Assembly: GCA_019059635.1 (NCBI GenBank)
Contig: JAGVRJ010000007.1
Span: forward strand, 186,001 to 250,000
Reading direction: 5' to 3'
DNA from: Proales similis
Taxonomy: Eukaryota; Rotifera; Eurotatoria; Ploima; Proalidae
Length of the DNA stretch: 64,000 nucleotides
Below are positions 45,019-53,838 of this stretch, one piece after another (within the stretch, counting starts at the first letter, position 1; each line of letters opens with the position of its first letter). The notes below the pieces were generated by a model that made no database searches, was not told the DNA's origin, and saw only the letters and a program-made list of their open reading frames with translations. A program made the position numbers and the translations under genes.

Positions 45019-47922
45019 ATGGCGGCCAAAGAATTCAAGAGCGAATCGTCGACGCCAAAAGCGGTCGAATGGCACAAACGGCTCAGTCCCGATTGCTTTA
45101 GATCGCGTGCGTTAGACTTGGCCAATCTGAGCAAACTTGAGCTCATTGACACGAGAATCGAATGCATCGAGCCGGGCGCTTTGTCCCTCTTGCCTGCGCT
45201 TAAAGCGTTGACAGTCAGCGGCAATCAAATCGAGTCGATCAGCTGCGGTCTGTTCGATGGCCTCAGTTCACTCAAGCGGCTCGTCTGGACCAACAACAGA
45301 ACAAAGCTGATTGACTCGCACGCGTTCGATGCTCTCTCGTCAATCGACCTCTTGGTGCTGTCCAACAACCTAATCGACTACTTACATCCGTCTACTTTCC
45401 AACAGCTGGTCAACTTGGAGCGTTTGAATTTGAAAGCGAATCGAATATCTTCGTTGAGCGCCGAACTGTTCGCCAACTTGCCCAAGCTCACTCAGCTGAT
45501 CGCATCGGCCAACAACTTGACCTGTCTGGACGGCCGAGTATTTGCCCGTCTCGTCAATCTCCAGCGCCTGTTTCTACGCTCCAACCAGATCGGCTTTATT
45601 GTGCCCGGCTCGTTTAGCAGCTTGTCGCAATTGAAAGCCATTGATCTAGAGTCGAACTGCATCGGCGTGATCGAGGAGAGAACATTCGACGACCTGGGCA
45701 ATCTGCAGAGCATTGACCTGCGAAGCAACAGGATAGAAACGATCGCACCAAACGCTTTCGTCAACTTGGACAGTCTGCGTCAGATCGACTTGTCCAACAA
45801 CTCGCTTGAGGCGATTGGCAGCGAATGTTTAAAAAACTTGCCTTCACTGGTCGAAATTCAGCTTGACTTTAACAACTTGACCACAATTGACCAGCAACTG
45901 ATCGACCAGTTGCCTTCTCTGATCGAACTGCACTGCAACACGCTCATCATCGAGCAGATGGAAGCGATTCAAAAGACTCTGATCGAACGCAACCGCGAGC
46001 CGTTCGAGGCAGCAGTCAAGTTCATGAACGAGTGCACCGACGTCGCCAGCATTCTTCGATCGACTAGATCATTTCAGCATCTCACTCATCTGTCGCTGCT
46101 GAACAACCAGTACAAGCACGAGCTGTTCTCGCAGATTGACAACTCGCCCAAGTTGATTGCCACTTTGTTGGAGCTGATTCGGCAGCTGGCCAGAGACATC
46201 GAACACCACACGAGAATGTTCAAGCCGTTCGTGAACGAGCCGAGTCGCCTGGCGCTGAAATATTTGGAAGCGGCCACCGCGATCGTGGCCAATGTCTCAA
46301 GCTGGTCCGTTCATCTCTGTCAGCTCATAACTAAATGCAATGGCCTTGCCATTCTGCTCGATCTGGTCTCGTCTCAGTTCATACTCACAGAGGTAAATCT
46401 GGCCGCCTCGGCTGGATCCAAGTACTCGTTCCAGGCGCTACTCGGCATCCTCAAGAGCACTTTGGGCGCTTTATACCATTTGGCCAGAGTGGGCCGTGTT
46501 GACTTCAAGGCCAAATTCGAAGAGCTCAGAGCGGTCGAGCGACTTCTCAATGTAAGCGAGCGACTGTCCACAGTCTCTGACGTCGGCTTGCTGGCCTACA
46601 TGGCTCTCTCCTATCTTATCGACGACTCGTACCTGAATCGCTTGAGTAATCTGCGCCAGGTGGTAGCCCAACTGGCCAAACACTGCGACCCGTGCGCTCG
46701 AGCAATGGAAGCTCACACGCCAATCAAGCGCTGTCCTCTGTCCGAATCGAGTTCGAGTGAATCGGTCCAAACGCGTCAAGTGGCCGTCGTCAACATAAAC
46801 GGCCACTATTTTTTCCTCAACGAAATTTTTACCGTCTTGTACAACTTTGCTCTGAACGACAGCATCAAGCAGGAAATGTTCGAGAGCGACTCGCTGGGCG
46901 TCTACTTGAAAATGTTCATTTTCAACGCCAATGCAATCGAAGTCGAGTACTCTCTTTGGCTGCTGTGGCAGCTCTGCTTTAGCAGGCGAGTTGCCCGCCA
47001 CGTGAGAAGGGACAAGAAGCTGATGAGCTTCCTGTCCAAGCTGCGACAAAACGCGACGTGTGAGAATCTAAAAAAGAACATCGACGGTCTGTTGTGGACC
47101 CTGAACGGCAACCAAACTCGTAAAAGCAAAGTGCGCGACTACTCCGGCCCTGGCAAGACACAGGACAAGCACATAATGATCAGCTACAACTCTAAATCGC
47201 GCGACACGTGTCTGGCGATAAAGTCGGAGCTGGAGCGGCTCGGCTTCAAGGTCTGGATCGACGTGGAGAGCATCAGCGGGTCGAGTCTGGAGTCGATGGC
47301 CGAAGCGATCGAGAACAGCTTTTGCGTTTTGATTTGCATGAGCGAGAAGTACAAAGAGAGCAACAACTGCCGTCTCGAGGCCGAGTACGTCATTCAACGC
47401 AACAAGCCGTTTGTGCCGCTCATAATGCAGTCCGGCTACAAGCCAGACGGCTGGCTGGGCCTCGTGCTCGGCACCAAGATCTTTATCGACTTTGCCAAGT
47501 ATGATTTTGAGCGAGCGTTCGCTCTGCTGCTGAAACAGCTCAGGCTGATGGCAATCGACCAACAACAAGTCGAAGATGCAACGCCACTTCAAGACTCTCC
47601 GAACAAGCAGGCCGGCAGCGAGTCGGGCGACAAGCAGCCCGTCGAGCCAAACCAAAACGGACCGATCGAATCGATTGATGCTGAAAAGTGGCCGCCTGAT
47701 CGAGTCGAGCTATGGCTCAAGGAGAGTCACATAGACGAAGTGATCAGCTCGAGTCTGACGCCATGCGATGGCCGACTACTCGCTCAGCTCTACAACATTC
47801 TCAAGTTCAGTCCGGAGTTGTTCTATCAATCCATAATGAGTGTGCGTGCTCACAGAGATTTAGAACTTTTGAAGCAAGTGGCGCATTTTTGCTCTTCACT
47901 CAATGCCTTGTTCGAGAGCTGA
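45019..47922 (+). CDS. Cytoplasmic LRR - helical - TIR - SAM protein, predicted NADase
   Basis: A single long exon encodes 967 residues from ATG 45019. LRRs (about ten or eleven, residues 30-320) carry motifs such as LVLSNNLIDYLHPSTF and IDLRSNRIETIAPNAF. A helical region of about 350 residues follows (armadillo-like by appearance only). The TIR domain at about 715-850 starts KHIMISYNSKSRDTC and has FKVWIDVESISGSSLESMA, FCVLICMSEKYKESNNC and PFVPLIMQSGYKPDGWLG. The Glu of CRLEAEYV (residue 787) aligns with SARM1 Glu642, the NAD-cleaving residue. A SAM domain closes the protein (WPPDRVELWLKESHIDEV, about 889-960). There is no signal peptide or membrane helix, so it is intracellular, unlike Toll receptors. 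SARM1 itself is ARM-SAM-SAM-TIR, so domain order differs. An out-of-frame ATG at 45014 and a possible acceptor (GAATAG, 44991-44996) mean an upstream exon is possible. Role in immunity or axon-type cell death is inferred. Poly(A) signal 47959-47964. Confidence 0.88.
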   Translation: MAAKEFKSESSTPKAVEWHKRLSPDCFRSRALDLANLSKLELIDTRIECIEPGALSLLPALKALTVSGNQIESISCGLFDGLSSLKRLVWTNNRTKLIDSHAFDALSSIDLLVLSNNLIDYLHPSTFQQLVNLERLNLKANRISSLSAELFANLPKLTQLIASANNLTCLDGRVFARLVNLQRLFLRSNQIGFIVPGSFSSLSQLKAIDLESNCIGVIEERTFDDLGNLQSIDLRSNRIETIAPNAFVNLDSLRQIDLSNNSLEAIGSECLKNLPSLVEIQLDFNNLTTIDQQLIDQLPSLIELHCNTLIIEQMEAIQKTLIERNREPFEAAVKFMNECTDVASILRSTRSFQHLTHLSLLNNQYKHELFSQIDNSPKLIATLLELIRQLARDIEHHTRMFKPFVNEPSRLALKYLEAATAIVANVSSWSVHLCQLITKCNGLAILLDLVSSQFILTEVNLAASAGSKYSFQALLGILKSTLGALYHLARVGRVDFKAKFEELRAVERLLNVSERLSTVSDVGLLAYMALSYLIDDSYLNRLSNLRQVVAQLAKHCDPCARAMEAHTPIKRCPLSESSSSESVQTRQVAVVNINGHYFFLNEIFTVLYNFALNDSIKQEMFESDSLGVYLKMFIFNANAIEVEYSLWLLWQLCFSRRVARHVRRDKKLMSFLSKLRQNATCENLKKNIDGLLWTLNGNQTRKSKVRDYSGPGKTQDKHIMISYNSKSRDTCLAIKSELERLGFKVWIDVESISGSSLESMAEAIENSFCVLICMSEKYKESNNCRLEAEYVIQRNKPFVPLIMQSGYKPDGWLGLVLGTKIFIDFAKYDFERAFALLLKQLRLMAIDQQQVEDATPLQDSPNKQAGSESGDKQPVEPNQNGPIESIDAEKWPPDRVELWLKESHIDEVISSSLTPCDGRLLAQLYNILKFSPELFYQSIMSVRAHRDLELLKQVAHFCSSLNALFES

Positions 47923-48238
47923 ATGCGTTTGCCACTTGGCAATACTTGCTCGCAGTTGAATAAATTGAATTCGCCCTTGGCCTGAGTTGGTGCTGTTGTT
48001 CATTTTGCTCAATTTTGTTCGGCTCGATTGTGAAATTGTGCCCAAGTCACTGGCTCGTGACGATTGCGAGTCGATGCATTTGAGACGCATCGCTTGCCAA
48101 TTGACGACATTTGCCTCGCTTACTCACCGCGACTGCCAATTGCGCGAATTCTTTTCTGCTTGTCTATAAATAGCTGCTGCTTGTTTCGCTTCTGCTCTGT
48201 TTTGCCACTTTTATTCTCTAAACTTGCAGTCGAGTCAA
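47923..48238. other. Short intergenic region with TATA promoter
   Basis: It contains the poly(A) signal of the TIR gene (47959-47964), the TATA box at 48165-48173 and the leader of the Gly/Tyr-rich gene. No other coding sequence is seen. Confidence 0.55.
48165..48173 (+). promoter_or_regulatory. TATA box of Gly/Tyr-rich gene
   Basis: TATAAATAG lies 74 bp upstream of the ATG at 48239, with normal spacing for a leader of about 45 nt. Confidence 0.7.
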
Positions 48239-48523
48239 ATGGACTTTTTCCAATATTACATGCTGAGCCAGGCAAACAACCAGCCGGAGCTCTTGCTTCC
48301 AATGCTGATGGGAGGCAACAACGAGGCCATGAAAACTTATGCAATGATCAAATTGATGGAGAACATGAGCAATAACAACAACAATTTCGGATCGCAGATG
48401 CCATTCAACAACTTTGGCATGAACAACTACGCCGGTGGCTATGGCGGCGGCTACGGGGGCGGCTACGCGGGATACAGCGGCTACGGTGGCTACGGCGGCT
48501 ACGGCTATGGAGGATACAGATAA
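48239..48523 (+). CDS. Small Gly/Tyr-repeat protein
   Basis: A 94-residue protein starting MDFFQYYMLSQANNQPELLL. Its first half is Met/Asn-rich (MLMGGNNEAMKTYAMIKLME, then an Asn run NNNNNF). Its second half is a Gly-Tyr repeat (GGYGGGYGGGYAGYSGYGGY). There is no signal peptide. A strong TATA box and a close poly(A) signal (48585-48590) suggest a highly or tissue-specifically expressed gene. Gly-Tyr repeats of this sort occur in structural, eggshell-like and RNA-granule proteins, so the family cannot be named. TTGCAG at 48223-48228 could be a splice or trans-splice acceptor just upstream of the start. Confidence 0.78.
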   Translation: MDFFQYYMLSQANNQPELLLPMLMGGNNEAMKTYAMIKLMENMSNNNNNFGSQMPFNNFGMNNYAGGYGGGYGGGYAGYSGYGGYGGYGYGGYR

Positions 48524-49042
48524 ACCGATTGACTGTTTGCGTCTTTACGCCACCTTTCTTAATCAATTGAACACATTTCGTTTGAATAAAATTTCAAAAG
48601 TCGAGCTACTTGTTTGGATGAATGAGGAGACTCTCTCGGAGACGAGGAGGCTCTTTGGCAGACAACTCAAATGACGGGGCAGGTGCGAGAACGACCTGTT
48701 GGCAGTGCAACGAACGGGCGTGCAATAGATTCGCTGTACGTGCAATTCGAGCTGCTCGAGTCCATAATGAGATGAGACGAGATTGGAGGCGAGGGCTAGT
48801 TTTTCGATGAAAATAATGAGAACACGAGCTTTTTGAAATCGTTCGGCTCGCTCACATGGACCATGCGACGACGACGAAGAAGACTAGGTCTAGTGAGCGA
48901 GTGACTGAGTGAGGGACTGAGAACGGAGAGAGAGAGAGAGAGAATGCAAATCAGAACAATGCACGTGCGGTGTGAGCGCGCTGTGCATTTGGACGAAGCG
49001 AGTGCTCATTGACCGCTTGATGCTTTAGATTCGGCGCCGATC
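48524..49042. other. Intergenic region, Gly/Tyr gene to NOP58
   Basis: It holds the poly(A) signal 48585-48590, a GA run (about 48929-48944) and mixed sequence. GATGCTTTAG at 49020-49029 is a possible acceptor just upstream of the NOP58 start. A 62-codon frame at 48622-48810 is not supported. Confidence 0.5.
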
Positions 49043-50505
49043 ATGTTGGTATTGTTCGAGACAGCGGCGGGCTACGCCATCTTCAAGGTATGATTGCGTT
49101 CGCTTCTCAATCTCTGAGGCATTCTTGACTAAACACGGCACCACGCGGCAGCTGCTGAACGAGAAAAAGCTCCAGGAGACGGAAAATCTCTACAAAGACT
49201 TCGAGTCACCGGAAAAGGCGAACAAATTGTAAGTGGAGAGCGTTGACGGGCAAACAGCAAATCTAAATTGTTCGCGTTTGCAGACTTCAGCTGCAGCACT
49301 TTCAAAAGTTTGACGACACCACCGTGGCCTTGTCGGCCATCACCGGCTCGATTGAAGGCAAAGTGCCCAAGCCGCTCAAGAAGCTGCTGAAGAAAATCAC
49401 AGAGGAGGGCGATGAGAGTCTGCTTGTGGCCGATGCCAAGCTAGGCAGTGCGATTAAGGAAAAGTTCAACATAAACTGCGTGAGCAGCAGCAACGTTCAA
49501 GAGCTGATGCGCTTGATCCGCGGCCAAATGGAGAGTTTGGTGCAGCTGCCGGAGAAAGAGATGGCCGCGATGAGAATCGGTCTGGCGCACAGCTTGTCAC
49601 GCTACAAATTAAAGTTCAGTCCGGACAAGGTGGACACCATGATCGTGCAGGCCATCTCGCTGCTCGACGATCTGGACAAGGAGTTGAACAACTACATCAT
49701 GCGCTGCAAAGAGTGGTACGGCTGGCACTTTCCGGAGATGGCCAAAATCGTGCTGGACAACGTGGCCTACTGCAAGATAATTAAAAAGATCGGCTACAAG
49801 ACGAACGCGGTGCAGACCGATCTGAGCGAAATTCTGCCCGAGGACGTCGAGCAGCGCGTCAAAGAGGCGGCCGAGGTGTCCATGGGCACCGAGATCAGCG
49901 AGGAAGACTTGATGAACATCACCAACTTGTGCGATCAAGTGCTCGAAATATCCGAGTACCGCAATCAGCTGTACGAATATCTCAAGAACCGCATGATGGC
50001 CATCGCACCCAATCTGACCGCTCTAGTCGGCGAGCTGGTCGGCGCTCGTCTGATCGCGCACGCCGGCTCGCTTCTCAACTTGGCCAAGCACCCGTCGTCC
50101 ACGGTTCAGATCCTGGGCGCCGAGAAGGCGCTCTTCAGGGCCATGAAAACCAAACACGACACGCCCAAGTATGGTCTCATCTATCACGCCAGCCTGGTCG
50201 GCCAGAGTGGACCCAAGAACAAAGGAAAGGTGTCCAGAATGCTGGCCGGCAAGGCGGCCCTGGCCATCAGAGTGGACGCTCTCGGCGAGGACAACGACGC
50301 CAGTCTGGGCGTCGAACAAAAAGTCAAACTAGAGCAGAGACTGAAACAGCTTGAGCAGGGCTTCTCCAAAAGGGTCAGTGGCACCGGTAAGCAAAAGGCC
50401 AAATTTGAAAAGTACAACATGAAACGTGTTGCGCCCAACGACGAGGCGGCCGAAATAATGGACACCGCCGAGGCCGAGTCGACCATTAAAAAGAGACGGT
50501 TCTAG
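49043..50505 (+). CDS. NOP58: Box C/D snoRNP core protein NOP58
   Basis: Three exons, 49043-49087, 49152-49228 and 49284-50505, encode 447 residues. NOP58 is a core protein of box C/D snoRNPs, which guide 2'-O-methylation of rRNA in the nucleolus. The start [15 protein letters not shown] is the classic NOP58 N-terminus. The coiled-coil segment and NOP domain follow: [67 protein letters not shown] and [20 protein letters not shown] (the k-turn RNA-binding helix). The C-terminal KKE/D-rich tail seen in vertebrates is reduced, so the protein is shorter than human (529). The short first exon ends exactly after IFK, a common NOP58 intron position. The poly(A) signal is at 50655-50660. Confidence 0.97.
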
Positions 50506-51154
50506 ACCAATTTTGCTTCTCATCACTCTCTGTCTCTTGTTGTCCCAACTCTCTCTCTCTCTCTCTCTCTATTTTCTCTTTCTTTATTTCGTCCTTTACT
50601 TTGCCTCTCGACTATATGCTTGTTGTTTTGTTTCGCATGAGAATTACATTGAGAAATAAATTCTACTCCTGTGAAGCGCAGAGGCTGCAGACGTGCTTGA
50701 GCTCTTTGTCTCATTCGTTTTTTTTCCTCATCGGTTTGGGCCAGGTCGAATCTAAAATGATGTAGAATTGACCAAGAGCCGAGCTAGAGTGGCCAGATGG
50801 CCGAGATACCAAGCAGAGAGAGAGCCTGGACCGCAGCGATCAGTTAAATTTGCTCGAAACTGTTTATTTGCCAGTGTGTGTGTGTGTGCACACGTTTGAC
50901 TGTGAAGCAAAGACAAGCGAAGCACGCACATAATGCCGATCAGCGCCAACGAACGAGATCGCTGCGATTTCAACGAGCAAGTCAACTGCTCGAGTGTATG
51001 TCGACGAGTTGGCGGGCGAATGCAAGCCAACTTAAACTTTTGCTTTGATTGGCGCGATTCGCTCGTGTATGATGACGTTGGACGTATTCGGCTCAAATAA
51101 GTTCAGTCGCATTCTCTCCCGCTCTCAGTTTAGAGTTTCCCCACAGCCAGAAAT
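50506..51154. other. Intergenic region, NOP58 to TRAP-alpha
   Basis: It contains a CT microsatellite (50549-50570), the NOP58 poly(A) signal (50655-50660), a TG/GTGTG run (about 50874-50888) and the TRAP-alpha leader. No coding sequence is seen. Confidence 0.5.
50549..50570. repeat. CT microsatellite in NOP58 3' UTR
   Basis: An uninterrupted CT run of eleven units just downstream of the NOP58 stop codon. Confidence 0.85.
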
Positions 51155-52280
51155 ATGAAGTTTTTCAACTGCAAAAACCTGTTCGTTCTTCTTGTCGCCC
51201 TGAGCGTCTGCTCCTCTTTCGTTCGAGCCGGTGAGTAGACAAACAATGCGAACGCCAAGGCTAGGCAGCATCAAACTAATTTGAGAAAATTTTTCAAAGA
51301 GGACGACATCGAAGACGAGGATGAAGTGATCAATGAGGAAATTGTGCAAGAAGAGCTGAACCAAGAAGTAAGAGAGTTGGTTGATCACAAGATTCGATTG
51401 AATTTTACGACGCTTTCCAGAGCGAGGAGGAAGTGGCCGGCGCCGTTCGAACGTCGCCGTTCGTCAAAACGAATTATTTGTTCGTCGAGCCCCAGGGCAC
51501 TGATCTGCCGGCCGGTCGTCTCGTTCGTCTTCTTGTCGGCTTCCACAACAACGCCAGCAACGGGTTCATGGTGCACTCTGTAGAGGGCTCTTTCCGCTAC
51601 CCGATGGACTTTTCCTACTACATTCAGAACGTAGGGCACATTTGACACAGCTGGTCAAGTTCTCGTTACAACTCGTTTCTAGTTCACCGTGTTCGACTTC
51701 CGCAAAGTGGTCGAGACTGGCCGCGAGGCAACATTCGAATACATGTTCACGCCGAGCGAGACGTTCGCCTCGCGCCAGTTCGGTTTGACCATCAACCTGC
51801 GCTACCACAACGAGGCAAGAATGAGACAATTATTAGACATAAGTCGCTCTTTGCCTAATTCTGGTCCAAATTAAGGCCGGAGATCTGTTTGTCAACACGG
51901 TCTTCAATCAAACAGTGAACATCACCGAGCCCGAGGAGGGATTCGATGGCGAGACGTAAGAGCGCTGAGTTGATTCATTTGAGTAGAGTGGAGCTAATTT
52001 GCACGCGCGTTCAAGCTTTCTCCTTTATGTTTTTCTCGCTGCACTTGTTGTCCTGGCTTTCTTGGGTGTACAGCAGCTGTTCAAGAAAAAGACCCGCTCG
52101 AGTCGACCAAAGGCCGCGCCTGTGTCCAAGTCGGCAGCCAACAGCGCTGCCAACAGCTCGGATGAGATTGACTTCGAATGGATCCCCAAGGAGCACTTGC
52201 AGACCAATCAGTCGCCGCGCACTTCGCCTCGACAGCGCAAGGCCAAGCAGTCCGGCAACCAGTCTGGCTCTGAGCAATAG
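51155..52280 (+). CDS. SSR1: Translocon-associated protein subunit alpha
   Basis: Six exons, 51155-51230, 51300-51367, 51421-51630, 51683-51814, 51876-51955 and 52016-52280, encode 276 residues (human SSR1 286). TRAP-alpha is a type I ER membrane glycoprotein that binds beside Sec61 and assists insertion of some signal peptides. It has a signal peptide (MKFFNCKNLFVLLVALSVCS), an acidic luminal N-terminus (EDDIEDEDEVINEE) and the family motif block KTNYLFVEPQGTDLPAG, RLVRLLVGFHNNA and FTVFDFRKVVETGREATFEY. It also has an N-glycosylation-like FNQTVNITEPEEG, a membrane helix (LYVFLAALVVLAFLGVQQLF) and a basic/Ser-rich cytoplasmic tail. Intron 4 begins GC (GAG|gcaag), a GC-AG intron. The poly(A) signal is at 52825-52830. 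Confidence 0.95.
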
Positions 52281-53160
52281 GCCGCCGCCCAGCGATACGT
52301 TTAAACAACAATTAGACTTATTAGACGCGTTTAGATTGAGTTTTCATTATTTCACAATTATTCACTTCTCCCCGTCAGCAGTGTCCGATTCAAATCCAGC
52401 ATCATCGATCGCAGCGAGCACGATTACGACGACAGAAATAGAAACCACAGAAACCACAGAAACCACGACCAGCAACCACCAGACGTTAAGTAGCATACAA
52501 GTGACAGAATTGCCCAAACAAAATGCCAAAAGCGAATCGAGAGACGAAGAGAGAGCAAACGCACTTCTAATCGCCTACTTGTTTTTAGTCCTTAGGTTTT
52601 TGCTCGTCTCTTCAAAGAGACGCCGACGCATTGCCCCTAAACTCAGCCTCTTTTCATTCGACGATATTCAACTTGGCATTTTGCTCAAGTGCAAATTTCT
52701 CAAAATATTGCTCGTTCGCCAAACTTGTCTCAGCAGCCACATTGTCGGCCGATGGCCGTGTCCCACTCCATCAACGTGTGTGTCTGCTTTTCTCCATCCA
52801 ACTCTTGTTATTTGAGCAAAACCTAATAAACCTCGTTCGTTAACTCATTCTAAACGGCCTGCTTTTGCGTCATCTCAGTCCACTCCGAGTTTCCAAATTA
52901 CTCAACTGCAAAAGACTAAAACTTTTTATTCCACAGACACTGACGTACGTATCGCTTTGGAGCAATTATCTAAGCTTTGAAACGGGCAAAAAAACGACTT
53001 TTTCATTATTCGGCCACAAAAATTCATTCTTGATTGAGTTTGTTTTGACTTGATACGAAAATGGGCGCGCGCGCGTGTGTGTGATTTAAACTCGATAAAC
53101 AAACGAACAGTGTGTGATGATTCTATTTGATTGGCCAACATTGTGCTGCAAGTGTGCAAG
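52281..53160. other. Intergenic region, 3' UTRs of TRAP-alpha and calmodulin-like gene
   Basis: It holds the long TRAP-alpha 3' UTR (poly(A) signal 52825-52830) with an ACAGAAACC-type short repeat near 52440-52470. On the minus strand, TTTATT at 52925-52930 may end the calmodulin-like gene. A GCGCGC/GTGTGT alternating run lies at 53066-53083. An open frame over 52281-52815 has no start and is a shadow of low-complexity sequence. Confidence 0.5.
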
Positions 53161-53838
53161 TTAAATGTCCAACTTTCGCATGAGCTGGACAAACTCTGGC
53201 CGAAAGCAAAACTGAGAATTAAGGACACGAATGATAAAGAGAGAGAGACGAGATCAATTCACCTTTGTAGTTGACTTGTTTGTCGCCGTCCGTGTCGGCC
53301 TCGGTGATCATCAGATCGATCTCCTCGTCGGTCAGAGTCTGTCCGAGCTTGTGCATCACGTTCTTTAGCTCTCTGGCCGTGATGAAATGGTCGCCATTCT
53401 CATCGAATATGCGAAACGTGTTCTCCAAGTCGGCGCTTCGGTCGTATTTATCCGGCGACATTTTTATCGACATCCAAATGGCAAACTCGTTAAAGTCAAT
53501 TGTGCCGCTGCTGTCCAAGTCGATCTCTTGCATTAGAGAAGACAAATGCTCCTTAGACGGATTGAGTCCCAGGCTCTTGATCACGTCGCCGAACTCGTCC
53601 AACGTTATTTTATTGTCGCCGTTTTTGTCGTACATCGTGAACGCCTCCCTGTAGACTGCAGACAAATCGTTTAAAATTTGACCGCTCGCCTGCTGCTCTC
53701 AGATGGTACCTACCTTCGATTTGCTCCTGATTTATGCGATTCTTTGAAAAAAAAAGCCGGAAAAAAGCAAACGAAATGAGAAATTGGCGAATATTGAGCA
53801 AACTGAGTTAGAATACGAACCGAATTGGGCGATGACAT
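53161..53838 (-). CDS. Calmodulin-like four EF-hand protein
   Basis: Four exons (minus strand): 53821-53838, 53714-53741, 53263-53655 and 53161-53195, giving 157 residues that start MSSPNSNRINQEQIEVYREA. All four EF-hand loops are canonical: DKNGDNKITLDE, DLDSSGTIDFNE, DENGDHFITARE and DTDGDKQVNYKE. The central linker is KMSPDKYDRSADLENT and the C-terminus is EFVQLMRKLDI. Length and layout match calmodulin or troponin C, but identity to canonical calmodulin is clearly reduced. It is therefore a divergent calmodulin-like calcium sensor rather than the main calmodulin. Targets are unknown. It is 5' of a 2.4-kb gene-free region. Confidence 0.93.

Noticed and set aside
51946-52815. Long plus-strand frame overlapping TRAP-alpha's last exon and 3' UTR
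   Set aside because: It is a shadow frame over the TRAP-alpha coding exon and continues in Thr/Glu low-complexity 3' UTR; the known TRAP-alpha frame explains the region.
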